Made by a program: the position numbers and the translations under genes. A model generated the notes under the pieces. That model had not been told where the DNA came from. It searched no databases and saw only the letters and a list, made by a program, of their open reading frames with translations. From Sabellastarte sp. h YS-2021 (Eukaryota > Annelida > Polychaeta > Sabellida > Sabellidae), in contig OZ024928.1 of NCBI GenBank assembly GCA_964017235.1, forward strand, positions 89,833,566 to 89,897,565: a DNA stretch of 64,000 nt, in the 5' to 3' direction. Below are positions 33,690-42,399 of this stretch, piece after piece. Every line of letters begins with the position of its first letter. Within the stretch, counting starts at the first letter, position 1.

Positions 33690-33863
33690 ATGGATTTTCT
33701 CTTTTATTGTATCTTTCTTTCATTCTTCCTTTTATGTTTTCTACACATGCGCTATGTTGTAACAGCATTTTCTTGTCCAAAACTAAGCCAAAGAAGTGCC
33801 AACGAAGTAAGGGAGGCTTTAGCCACAGCTTTTTGGATGAAGCAAAAGAATTTAGAAAGATAA
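33690..33863 (+). CDS. Short ORF with signal-peptide-like start, 57 aa, candidate exon
   Basis: ATG at 33690 (AAGATGG context) starts MDFLFYCIFLSFFLLCFLH, a strongly hydrophobic stretch like a signal peptide, then CPKLSQRSANEVREALATAF and a basic C-terminus before TAA. A 3' splice site (ACTTCTTTCAG, ending near 33637) lies upstream, so this could be the coding start of a secreted protein exon. The segment LSQRSANEVREALATAF faintly recalls the start of a matrixin catalytic domain, but I could not verify this. The DIRS-type element begins 63 bp after the stop. Confidence 0.22.
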   Translation: MDFLFYCIFLSFFLLCFLHMRYVVTAFSCPKLSQRSANEVREALATAFWMKQKNLER

Positions 33864-33926
33864 TTTTGTATTACATTTAGAGTTATTACGAAAACAGAAA
33901 CACAAAGAAAGCACCCAAAAGCATAA

Positions 33927-34124
33927 TGCGGGCCGACATTAAGGTGTCGGGTAGTTCAGCCCTGGGGGATTCCTATTATCGTACTTTGTTAAAAATTTAG
34001 TTGTGCTGCCAGTGGTTTAGTTTCCAATCATATTATTGGCTATTGATTTCTCACCTTGCAGTGTGACTTTTCATCGGCCATTTCAAATTTAGAGGTGACT
34101 GGGGTGACACCAGAAAACTTTCAC
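33927..34124 (+). repeat. A1 split direct repeat (198 bp)
   Basis: It begins TGCGGGCCGACATTAAGGTG and recurs as A2 at 39773-39970. Only one difference was noticed (TTTTCATCGG versus TTTTTATCGG). It presumably holds the promoter and the left recombination site. Confidence 0.9.
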
Positions 34125-34203
34125 TGAAGTTTATGACATTTTATCAAGTTATTTTACAATTTTAGGGTTTTTATTTTTTATAGTTTATCTGTTTATTGAC
34201 GAC
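34125..34203 (+). promoter_or_regulatory. Gag leader
   Basis: A T-rich 79-bp leader between A1 and the Gag ATG. The start context is GACATGG, which fits a strong eukaryotic initiation context. Confidence 0.5.
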
Positions 34204-35370
34204 ATGGCTGATATACCTACTCGTCAATATGACTTGAGGTCTGGAAGGCGAGAGGAACTTCACGTACCCGTGCATATCCAGATGTCAGAAGACTCCACAT
34301 TTCTCAAGCAGTTGATGGCAACACAAGGACAAGGTTCTTCAAACTCTGGGCAAGTGTCAGACATTTCTTCCCTTAACGAATCCGATTGTGATGTACTGAT
34401 AGCCAGTTCTGAAGATGAGCAAGAGTCAGAGACAAAAAGTACTGTTAGTAATACAGGTGTTGCCAGTTCGGATCCCACTAGTTCGGATGGTACAAACGTG
34501 TCCCAGCAAGCTATTAATCTTCAAATTCTCAGTCAGTTACAAGCAATGGGTAAGCGTTTGGACGCAATGGAGCAAAAAACATGTAAAAAGAGTTCTGACG
34601 CCAGTAAAATAAAGAATAAAAGTGTCAAACCAAAAAGTAAAGCTAAAGCACAGGTCGCACCTTCCTCTAGTCACCAAGAAACATCACATGTGCCAGATTT
34701 ACAAAGTATTAGGCAAGATGCTGTACTTCAAGCTCAAGTTGCAAAACGTTTGAAGGAACTCACAGATAGTGAGAAGTCAGGTACAAAATTAAAATCTTTA
34801 AGGGGGGGTCCCGTGGAAGTTATGGTAGCCAATCGGGTCAAATGGCCCCACGAATATGTACTCTCTGGTGTATCGAAAGAACGTGTGACCTATGATCAGT
34901 TGTCTGTAACTCAGTGGGTGGCTGGCTTTGGCCGCATCATGAAAGAAGAAAAAAATCACGAAATTAAGGAACATATGTTAGACTATCTTGTGGCCCTTTT
35001 CGATGATGCTAACGATTTTTCTTGGGATGCGGCCAAGGCCAGCCATGCCGTGTTGCTCTGCAGAATGGAGCAGGGGGAGATTAAATCATATAGTGAGGTT
35101 GAAAAAATTGACAGAGTTAGGCGTGCTAATGCACAAAGGCATCAGTTTACCAGTTTTTCTGGGCAGAGTAAGAAATTTGGCCAGAAGAATTCAAAGTCAA
35201 CCCCATGCCAATATTACAATCAGGGCACTTGTCACCAATCCAAAACCCATGAAACTAGGGGTGTGGTTTATCGACACATTTGTTCAGCATGTTTCAGCAA
35301 TGGCAAGTCCTTCCCACATCCGGAAAATGAATGTAAAAATAAAGCCAAAAAACAGTCAAAAAACGAGTAA
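34204..35370 (+). CDS. gag: Gag-like structural protein of DIRS-type element (388 aa)
   Basis: This ORF should form the nucleoprotein particle that carries element RNA. It starts at the first ATG after the leader. Visible parts: an Arg/Glu N-terminus, a Ser/Glu/Asp-rich acidic region (residues ~43-100), a short coiled-coil candidate (~103-125, INLQILSQLQAMGKRLDAME), a Lys/Ser-rich basic stretch (~127-155), a conserved-looking core (~200-315, including ANRVKWPHEYVLSG and SVTQWVAGFG), and a Cys/His-rich C-terminus (~335-378: CQYYNQGTC, then HICSACFSNGK and HPENEC) that should bind zinc and nucleic acid. It ends in a lysine-rich tail where the mRNA has A-AAA-AAC (35358-35364), six bases before the stop codon, in position to shift ribosomes into the pol frame. 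Confidence 0.85.
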   Translation: MADIPTRQYDLRSGRREELHVPVHIQMSEDSTFLKQLMATQGQGSSNSGQVSDISSLNESDCDVLIASSEDEQESETKSTVSNTGVASSDPTSSDGTNVSQQAINLQILSQLQAMGKRLDAMEQKTCKKSSDASKIKNKSVKPKSKAKAQVAPSSSHQETSHVPDLQSIRQDAVLQAQVAKRLKELTDSEKSGTKLKSLRGGPVEVMVANRVKWPHEYVLSGVSKERVTYDQLSVTQWVAGFGRIMKEEKNHEIKEHMLDYLVALFDDANDFSWDAAKASHAVLLCRMEQGEIKSYSEVEKIDRVRRANAQRHQFTSFSGQSKKFGQKNSKSTPCQYYNQGTCHQSKTHETRGVVYRHICSACFSNGKSFPHPENECKNKAKKQSKNE

Positions 35371-35398
35371 ACCCGAGTGCTTCAACATGGAGTACTCG
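35358..35398 (+). promoter_or_regulatory. Predicted -1 ribosomal frameshift signal between Gag and Pol
   Basis: In the Gag frame the sequence reads TCA AAA AAC GAG TAA: the heptamer A-AAA-AAC at 35358-35364 is a canonical slippery site. Nine bases downstream CGAGTGC (35374-35380) can pair with GTACTCG (35392-35398): 7 bp with one G-U pair and an 11-nt loop. The pol frame is -1 relative to Gag, is open from the heptamer onward, and has no ATG before about 36110. Confidence 0.7.
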
Positions 35399-38147
35399 TA
35401 CATATCCCACTAGACTGATTTTCAACAAAGAATCTCGTAATCAAGAGAAAGAACTTGTAGTTACAAAACACCAAGCTTTTGCATGGTTTCGTCGTTTTTC
35501 GGCCTATGAAAAAGTTTCACCTTCAAAAACATATGCTGATGCAGTAAAGTGTAAAAATTCCAAACAAGTTTCATTCAACAACATTCCCAATATACAAGAA
35601 AAGACTGTTACAAATTGTAATCCACGTTGCCCAGACCCTCACACAGCAGAATTATATCACAAAGCTGTGACCAAGGTTAAAAACCAGTCTGTATCGGCAG
35701 TGAATACTTGCAAAACTTCAACAGTTCACAAAGTCACACCTTTGTCGTTGCACAATAGGTTCTCGCTATTGCAGGATCAATGTACTAGTACTGATAATAC
35801 GTGTGTCACTGGCGCATTCACTTCTGATTGTGATGAGAATACCTGTCACTATTATGACACAGGGCAGCACTCACAGGAGTGCAAACGTCCTCCCTTTCTT
35901 GGTACAGATACACAGTCCCAGTTGGCTGTTAAGCAAAATTGTGTTTCAGAAGGGAATAAAAACGAAAATGGGCTTTCACAAGGAAAAAATTCACGTACCA
36001 AGAAAGGAAATTTCACAAATAATGATGTTTTAACATGGTCTTATGCAGATGACACAACCAATTGTCAGGACATAAGGTCACCCTCCAGTCAACCATTGCA
36101 CACACTAATGTCTGAGAATACTTTTCAGAATGAGCACTACCACGAGTGCAAGCATGTTTCCCAGACTCTTGGTACCAATTCCAAGTCCCAGTTGACTTGC
36201 CAGGAAAATTTGCTTTCTAAGGGCAATAAAAACGGAAATGGGCTTTCTTATGGGTCACATAATGGTACCAGGAGATCTGATTACGTATCAAGTGCTGTAA
36301 TAAGTGAGCCTTCAGATTTCACTGGAGTTATTTCCACTGCAGATTCGGACACAGTGTCAAATGGAAACTCTAGCCTTCATAGTGCATCCTCTGTAGTTCA
36401 ATCAGCCACCTCCCATGATACGGAAGTAAGAAAACTGCAGTTTGGCTTTATCCCACAAGGCCCGTTAAAATTGTATGTTGGGGACCCAGTGTCTTGGGAA
36501 TATGTACCCAATGTTATCAGATCTCACTTACTCATTCGAGACTCAGGCCTCCCTAATTACCTAGGCTGTAGAATACCAGTACAATCTCACCTTAATATTC
36601 CAAATTGGAAACGCTATCTTGCTAATTATTGGGATCATCAAATCATAGATTTGCTACAGTATGGCTTTCCTCTAGATTTTGATCGAAATTGCCCTTTAAT
36701 CGCAACAGAAACCAACCATGCCTCGGCACTTCACAATAATACACATGTTTTGGAATATATTAGAGAAGAATTACAGTTTGAGGCTATACTAGGTCCATTC
36801 TCAGAAAAACCAATAGATATGCATGTTTCCCCTCTTATGGTCAGAGATAAGCAAGATTCTAGTAAGAAAAGAACTATTATGGACCTCAGCTGGCCAAAGG
36901 GGGCCTCGGTCAATGACGGAATCCTTAAGGACACTTATTTGGGTACAGATTATACCCTTACATATCCTTCAATAGATCACATCACCCAGTCCTTGGTAGA
37001 CCTGGGTCCTGCTGCTAAAATTTACAAGATAGATATCAGCAGGGCCTTTCGCCAGATAAAAATCGATCCCTCAGATATTGATTTATTGGGCTTCAAAATT
37101 GAAAATCAGTACTTCCTGGACCGATCGGTCGCCTTTGGATTCAGGCACGGAAGCCAAATTTTTCAGAGGTGCACCGACGCCATACGGTATATCATGGCTG
37201 ACCACGGTTTCCCTACCCTATGGAACTATATTGACGATCTAATATACACCGGTTTACCGTCACAAATTCATAAGTCATTTGCTTTTCTTCAACAACTATT
37301 GCAGGATCTTGGTCTGCAAATATCGGCTAAGAAGCTGGTGGCCCCTAGTACTTCAGTCGTGTGTCTTGGTATACTAATTGACACAGTTAGCAGAACCATA
37401 TCAATCCCTCAAGATAAATTACAGGAAATTGCTAATTTGTGCAAACAGTGGGCCTCCAAGACCTATGCCAGCAAAAAGGACCTCCAGTCCCTCTTAGGAA
37501 GCTTACTTTACATTACTAAATGCATAAAGCCAGCCAGGTATTTTTTAAACAGAATGCTCCTTCTTCTTCGCCTGAATCACAATAACAATAAGATTTTGCT
37601 TACCACAGAATTTTTCCATGATCTGGCCTGGATTAATACCTTTTTGCAAAGCTATAATGGTGTTACATTTTATCACTATCAATTTTCACGCATTCCAGTG
37701 CACCTAGATGCCTGCTTAACAGGTCTGGGAGGCCATTTTGGCACTATGATATACCATCTTCCCTTACCCCGGGGTTATAACTCATATGATATTACTCAAT
37801 TAGAGATGTTGAATATTGTAGTCGCCTCAAAAATCTGGTCCTCTCACTGGTCAGACAAGAAAATACAGATTTTCTGTGATAACATGGCTGTTGTCCAAGT
37901 TTTAACAACAGGTAAAGCCAGAGACCAAATGTTGGCCACATGCGCACGTAATATTTGGCTCATTGCTGCCATGTTCAATATTGATTTTCAATTCTCTCAT
38001 CTTCCGGGAAGAACCAATATTTTGGCCGATTTACTATCCAGATGGCAAACAACCAGTAATCCTGTGGAAAAACTGAATAATATTCTTCAAGATTATACCT
38101 GGATCCCCACCCATCCAACCCTTACAGCATTGAACTACCAGATATAG
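35358..38147 (+). CDS. pol: Pol: reverse transcriptase and RNase H of DIRS-type element
   Basis: It copies the element RNA into DNA and degrades the RNA strand. The frame is open from the Gag overlap to TAG at 38145. The first ~390 codons are linker-like, Ser/Asn/Thr-rich and partly duplicated (35845-36030 and 36130-36310 encode similar ~60-aa units with GNKN-NGLS). The RT core follows: MVRDKQDSSKKRTIMDLSWP, YKIDISRAFRQIKI, VAFGFRHGSQIFQRC, and the catalytic YIDD at 37227-37238. RNase H shows its acidic residues in HLDACLTGLGG (37707), LEMLN (37803), CDNMAV (37878) and ADLLSRW (~38028). GTG at 35667 is not a plausible eukaryotic start, so expression as a Gag-Pol frameshift product is inferred. 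No stop or frameshift mutation was seen. Confidence 0.9.
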   Translation, partial: KKRVNPSASTWSTRTYPTRLIFNKESRNQEKELVVTKHQAFAWFRRFSAYEKVSPSKTYADAVKCKNSKQVSFNNIPNIQEKTVTNCNPRCPDPHTAELYHKAVTKVKNQSVSAVNTCKTSTVHKVTPLSLHNRFSLLQDQCTSTDNTCVTGAFTSDCDENTCHYYDTGQHSQECKRPPFLGTDTQSQLAVKQNCVSEGNKNENGLSQGKNSRTKKGNFTNNDVLTWSYADDTTNCQDIRSPSSQPLHTLMSENTFQNEHYHECKHVSQTLGTNSKSQLTCQENLLSKGNKNGNGLSYGSHNGTRRSDYVSSAVISEPSDFTGVISTADSDTVSNGNSSLHSASSVVQSATSHDTEVRKLQFGFIPQGPLKLYVGDPVSWEYVPNVIRSHLLIRDSGLPNYLGCRIPVQSHLNIPNWKRYLANYWDHQIIDLLQYGFPLDFDRNCPLIATETNHASALHNNTHVLEYIREELQFEAILGPFSEKPIDMHVSPLMVRDKQDSSKKRTIMDLSWPKGASVNDGILKDTYLGTDYTLTYPSIDHITQSLVDLGPAAKIYKIDISRAFRQIKIDPSDIDLLGFKIENQYFLDRSVAFGFRHGSQIFQRCTDAIRYIMADHGFPTLWNYIDDLIYTGLPSQIHKSFAFLQQLLQDLGLQISAKKLVAPSTSVVCLGILIDTVSRTISIPQDKLQEIANLCKQWASKTYASKKDLQSLLGSLLYITKCIKPARYFLNRMLLLLRLNHNNNKILLTTEFFHDLAWINTFLQSYNGVTFYHYQFSRIPVHLDACLTGLGGHFGTMIYHLPLPRGYNSYDITQLEMLNIVVASKIWSSHWSDKKIQIFCDNMAVVQVLTTGKARDQMLATCARNIWLIAAMFNIDFQFSHLPGRTNILADLLSRWQTTSNPVEKLNNILQDYTWIPTHPTLTALNYQI

Positions 38148-39150
38148 CACACCTTTTCCTTTGTGTTTTTCAGACCTCCAGGGTTCGGCAGCCCAGCTGG
38201 CCACCTCTGCATCTTCCAGAATCTTGCAGGGCTTTCGGCCCGCTACTCTTAGGCAGTACACCAGAATGTGGACCGACTTCCTGTTATTTCAGGTGGTGGC
38301 TGGGCTGCCCCCCTGTCAGGTAAATATACTCACTTTGTTAGCCTTCATGGAGTTTCTGGTTCGAAACCGTCATTCTAGGTCCAGTATAACTAATTATTTA
38401 GCTGCAATCAGAGCCTTTCACATTATTCATGGCTTGGACACACAATCCTTTCAGGATCAAAGAATCCAGTTGTTCCTCAAGTCCCTTACAATTACTGCCC
38501 CCCTAACACCGGCTCAGAAGCCTTCCCTGGATATACAAATTTTAGAAACAATTGTAACACAATGCAATCTCCATCCCTATCCCATGGTTTTCAAACCCCT
38601 TTACCTAACATGTTTCTTTTCATTTCTAAGACTGTCCAACATCTTGCCACATTCTATTCGCACTTTTGATCACACACGTCAGTTAGCTCGAGGAGATTTC
38701 ATACCTTCTAAAGCTGGTGCAGTACTATTACTAAAATGGTCTAAAACCATACAGGACCGTAAGACCACACATACCATTCCCTTGCCCCACTTGGGGTCTT
38801 CCCCCTTGTGTCCCATTTCAGCTCTCCTTCATATGACCCAAATGATTGTGGCCAACCCAAACGACCCATTGTTCATACTACCAACTCCCTCAAAACAGGT
38901 ACCTCTGACGGATTCAGTTGCTCGCAAACACCTCAAGAAAATTTCTATTGCACTCAATATCTCCCCTCCCCTTACTTTCCATGCATTCAGGCGCGCAGGT
39001 GCCTCTTGGGCCTTCAAGCGAGGAGTACCTTTAGAACATATCATGAAACATGGTACATGGAGGTCAGATGCCATCTGGTCTTACCTTTCTTCTTCCCCAT
39101 CTCTCTCGTCTCCTGTCTCCCTTGCCTTTCAGTCTGCCCTACGTCTATGA
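38134..39150 (+). CDS. Tyrosine recombinase (integrase) of DIRS-type element
   Basis: It should integrate the circular DNA intermediate by strand exchange. The frame follows a stop at 38131-38133, overlaps the pol end by 14 nt in the +1 frame, and runs to TGA at 39148. Numbered from 38161, it has an N-terminal SAM-like core-binding region (~25-125: RPATLRQYTRMWTDFLLFQ, SSITNYLAAIRAFHIIHG) and a catalytic domain with Arg157 (FSFLRLSNIL), Lys near 193 (LKWSKTIQ), His274-x-x-Arg277 (TFHAFRR), His297 and Trp300 (MKHGTW), and nucleophile Tyr308 (IWSYLS). No ATG precedes the middle of the core-binding region. A strong 3' splice site (38153-38175) suggests expression from a spliced RNA; a +1 shift from pol is the alternative. 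Confidence 0.88.
   Translation, partial: TTRYSTPFPLCFSDLQGSAAQLATSASSRILQGFRPATLRQYTRMWTDFLLFQVVAGLPPCQVNILTLLAFMEFLVRNRHSRSSITNYLAAIRAFHIIHGLDTQSFQDQRIQLFLKSLTITAPLTPAQKPSLDIQILETIVTQCNLHPYPMVFKPLYLTCFFSFLRLSNILPHSIRTFDHTRQLARGDFIPSKAGAVLLLKWSKTIQDRKTTHTIPLPHLGSSPLCPISALLHMTQMIVANPNDPLFILPTPSKQVPLTDSVARKHLKKISIALNISPPLTFHAFRRAGASWAFKRGVPLEHIMKHGTWRSDAIWSYLSSSPSLSSPVSLAFQSALRL
38153..38175 (+). promoter_or_regulatory. Candidate 3' splice site before the recombinase ORF
   Basis: TTTTCCTTTGTGTTTTTCAG is a long uninterrupted pyrimidine-rich tract ending in CAG at 38173-38175. The recombinase frame continues open after it (GAC CTC CAG...). It would let a spliced transcript supply an upstream start codon. 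The donor was not identified. Confidence 0.45.
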
Positions 39151-39165
39151 CCCTACTTGGGGTTT

Positions 39166-39772
39166 GGGTGCTTACATACCCTCTAAATCTAAAAAATTAC
39201 ACCACAACATTTGTATCACATTGTAAATTGTCCATATTTCAAATATCAATGGTTTACATCATACATATTTCTCTTCCTCCACCTTTATTTACATTTAGAC
39301 ACACAGTGATATTTCTCAGCTTGCACCACTTCCTTTTCCCTGCCATTGCTCAGGGTTCAATCCTCATCTCATAACATTTTGACCTCAGTCTTTTCTTCCA
39401 AGGTCAGAGCGAATCCCTTGACCTTCATATTTCACCTTTAACCTTCTTGTGACCTATTTTGGCTTTCAAGGTCACTTCAATCCTAACTTATTCTCAAGGT
39501 CATAGCAAATTGCTTGACCTTTTACTTTGACCTCTGTATATTCATTGACCTTCTCTCTGCCGTTCAAGGTCAATTTCCAATCCTTAATTTCATTAGTAAC
39601 ATTCTTCTTATATTCGGAGCTGGTGCAAGCTTTGATTCCTTGTCATGGTCAGAAGTGAAAAAGTTTAATATTAAATGGTTGTAAATGTATTATGTGCATA
39701 AACAAAAAAGCAGTAGAATAGAATTTTAAAACCCACTGGTGTTTCACTGTCTTTGGGGATCCCTGGGGGCTG
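39166..39772 (+). repeat. B1 split direct repeat (607 bp)
   Basis: It begins GGGTGCTTACATACCCTCTA and ends GGATCCCTGGGGGCTG, directly abutting A2. It is identical to B2 (40828-41434) as far as I could read. It contains a dense nuclear-receptor-like half-site cluster at 39379-39575. Confidence 0.9.
39379..39575 (+). promoter_or_regulatory. Cluster of ten TGACCT/AGGTCA half-sites in B1
   Basis: In about 200 bp there are TTGACCTCAG, CAAGGTCAGA, TTGACCTTCA, GTGACCTAT, TCAAGGTCACTT, TCAAGGTCATA, TTGACCTTTT, TTGACCTCTG, TTGACCTTCTC and TCAAGGTCAATT. Several match the extended TCAAGGTCA site bound by ERR/NR5A-type orphan receptors. Binding is inferred, not shown. The same array is in B2 (41041-41237). 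Confidence 0.4.
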
Positions 39773-39970
39773 TGCGGGCCGACATTAAGGTGTCGGGTAG
39801 TTCAGCCCTGGGGGATTCCTATTATCGTACTTTGTTAAAAATTTAGTTGTGCTGCCAGTGGTTTAGTTTCCAATCATATTATTGGCTATTGATTTCTCAC
39901 CTTGCAGTGTGACTTTTTATCGGCCATTTCAAATTTAGAGGTGACTGGGGTGACACCAGAAAACTTTCAC
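39773..39970 (+). repeat. A2 split direct repeat (198 bp)
   Basis: Copy of A1 joined directly to B1. Confidence 0.9.
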
Positions 39971-40827
39971 CCACCCTTTCTTATAATCTCCCTACCCTTT
40001 ATGATTGTACAGTTATTATTTGTGATTGTTGGGAGCATATTACTGCCTATATTGTACTTTCAGATTACCGTGAGTAAAATGGTGGATGTCGATTGAATTT
40101 ACCTTTACTGCAAGCCTCATATATAGTCGGCCTAACCTATCTAGGCTTTAGCCACAGGCTTGTGCATAGAGGACATAATAGTGTGGAAATCTCTCAGTAG
40201 TGTTATTCTGTTGGCTCATAATGCCCTTGGATGGAGGTTTGTGTTCTTCAAGGCCTCTGCCACACTGCCAAGTTCACGTGATGTGAGATGCTTGTTTTTG
40301 CAACATGCAGTATACTGGACAAACTGTCGAATTATACACTTAACCTGCTCATATGTAGTATATTACCTTGTCTATAATCGGAACTGCTAGAATATCTTCC
40401 AGTCTCTCATATTACTTTATCTTATATTGTTTCTTTTAGTCTTACATCTTGTGTAACTTGGTCGCCTCTAGGCTTACATATACATCATTTTATTATTTTA
40501 CACCTTATTACTCGTATCATAACACTTTTATTTATATAATTCTTTATTATATTTTATATTCTACTGTTATAATATATGCACTATGAATTGTTGTGTCCAT
40601 CACGTCAATGTAATCTATGAGCATAACTTGTTAGTAGGGGTCCGTACTGCTCGGGCACTTAAGTGTACATATATTTTAGCTAGATGGGTTACAAGGACTA
40701 ACAGTTCACTGTCCATGTCACTGTGTTTTATTACCTTGGCTTTCCACCTTTACATCTTGGACCTGTCCTGGCTGTAAGACTTGCTGGTGGCCTGTACATA
40801 GAATCCATAATCATTATATGTTAATCG
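39971..40827 (+). other. Spacer between A2 and B2 (857 bp), unique to this position
   Basis: A2 is not followed at once by B2 but by 857 bp of T-rich sequence without convincing ORFs. It differs from the sequence following A1. It may be part of the element's right terminal region, or an insertion/capture. Confidence 0.6.
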
Positions 40828-41434
40828 GGGTGCTTACATACCCTCTAAATCTAAAAAATTACACCACAACATTTGTATCACATTGTAAATTGTCCATATT
40901 TCAAATATCAATGGTTTACATCATACATATTTCTCTTCCTCCACCTTTATTTACATTTAGACACACAGTGATATTTCTCAGCTTGCACCACTTCCTTTTC
41001 CCTGCCATTGCTCAGGGTTCAATCCTCATCTCATAACATTTTGACCTCAGTCTTTTCTTCCAAGGTCAGAGCGAATCCCTTGACCTTCATATTTCACCTT
41101 TAACCTTCTTGTGACCTATTTTGGCTTTCAAGGTCACTTCAATCCTAACTTATTCTCAAGGTCATAGCAAATTGCTTGACCTTTTACTTTGACCTCTGTA
41201 TATTCATTGACCTTCTCTCTGCCGTTCAAGGTCAATTTCCAATCCTTAATTTCATTAGTAACATTCTTCTTATATTCGGAGCTGGTGCAAGCTTTGATTC
41301 CTTGTCATGGTCAGAAGTGAAAAAGTTTAATATTAAATGGTTGTAAATGTATTATGTGCATAAACAAAAAAGCAGTAGAATAGAATTTTAAAACCCACTG
41401 GTGTTTCACTGTCTTTGGGGATCCCTGGGGGCTG
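40828..41434 (+). repeat. B2 split direct repeat (607 bp), right end of element
   Basis: Matches B1. The element ends GGGGGCTG at 41434, after which the sequence (CCTCACTTTCC) differs from the A2 start that follows B1. Confidence 0.9.
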
Positions 41435-41576
41435 CCTCACTTTCCAGGAAACAAGAAAGTATGACATTATTTTATATTTGCTTTGTTATCTTTAGCATTA
41501 TATGTTTATTGCATTACATAGCATATTAATACTCGTGGATTTATTCACAGTACATCTTCTTACACTTTGACTTACA

Positions 41577-41790
41577 GTTGTCTAGATTTGCTCCAAGTTT
41601 ATGTATTTCTTATTCCATCAAATCTGACATACATGGAATCATTATGAATCCATCATGATGGGTGGGGATATTACTCTCTGGTGAAATACAAATTTTGTCA
41701 GCACCAAATTCTTGAAAAAAAGGCATTCAGTCCTCATAATATCTACGACTAAAGGACTTGAGAAAAGTCTAGCAGTGGTCAGACAGGGTT
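41577..41790. repeat. Dispersed repeat, partner of 4766-4975
   Basis: Collinear with 4766-4975 (TTTGCTCCAAGT, AAATCTGACATA, GGAATCATTATGAATC, GATGGGTGGGGATATTACT, GCATTCAGTCCTCA, AAAGGACTTGAG), but with an extra ~30-bp segment in the middle. Confidence 0.7.
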
Positions 41791-42399
41791 ACTAAAATTG
41801 ATGACTGTAGCATTCAAATTTCTGTTTTGGTATGGGTTTACCAGATTTTAGCCTAGCCCTGCCTTCATCTACAAAATATTTGCATTTGTTAGGGGATGGG
41901 AATGCTTTTTGCTAAGCTATGAATTGACAGCTAATAATTTAAGGTGATGAAAACCGATGTGTTTAAGTTAAGGTCAACAGAATGCGTACTTATAAATTTT
42001 GTAAATCTTCATTAGTCTTTGAATTGGTCCCTTATATTTCCCTCATTTGAGCCATTACTATCTCCCATTTCATCAATAAAATTGTGTTGTGAGGAGGAAA
42101 AGCAATAATATCTCCATAAATCCCCTATTGTGGTGCATCTTAATGACCATTCCTTTCAGACAAAAACTCAGACAAAGTAATGAAGGAGGACATTAATCTT
42201 ATGGTATCTTCATTAGATTGTGCAACAGAATGTCTCAAAATCTTGATAAACAAAGAGGAAATAGAGAGCTATACTGAAATATTCTTGGAGATTTGTTCAG
42301 TATTGATACCAAAATTAACTGACTTAAAAATACACTAAATATTTATAGATGTATTTAATATACTTATATATATATTCGATTTGATTTTTTTATGTTATA

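Larger units (their letters stand above)
33927..41434 (+). mobile_element. DIRS-superfamily (PAT/Ngaro-type) tyrosine-recombinase retrotransposon, apparently complete
   Basis: The order is A1 (33927-34124), Gag, RT/RNase H, tyrosine recombinase, B1 (39166-39772) directly joined to A2 (39773-39970), spacer (39971-40827), B2 (40828-41434). Split direct repeats of this kind characterise PAT and Ngaro elements, in contrast to the inverted termini of DIRS1. Joining the B2 end to the A1 start would recreate the B1-A2 junction, as expected for a circular intermediate. No flanking target duplication is seen, as expected for recombinase-mediated integration. All ORFs lack internal stops; A1/A2 differ at one position and B1/B2 at none that I saw, so insertion was very recent. 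No methyltransferase domain was recognised, which favours Ngaro-like over DIRS1-like. Confidence 0.9.

Noticed and set aside
35667..35669. GTG as the start of Pol
   Set aside because: Eukaryotic initiation at GTG is unlikely, and the frame is open far upstream into Gag at a slippery site.
38808..39374. 188-codon frame overlapping the recombinase
   Set aside because: Shadow frame of the recombinase ORF running into B1; it lacks domain features.
33927..39970. A1/A2 as ordinary LTRs of a Gypsy/Copia-type element
   Set aside because: There is no DDE integrase or aspartic protease, a tyrosine recombinase is present, and the second repeat pair (B1/B2) gives a split-repeat arrangement with no target duplication.
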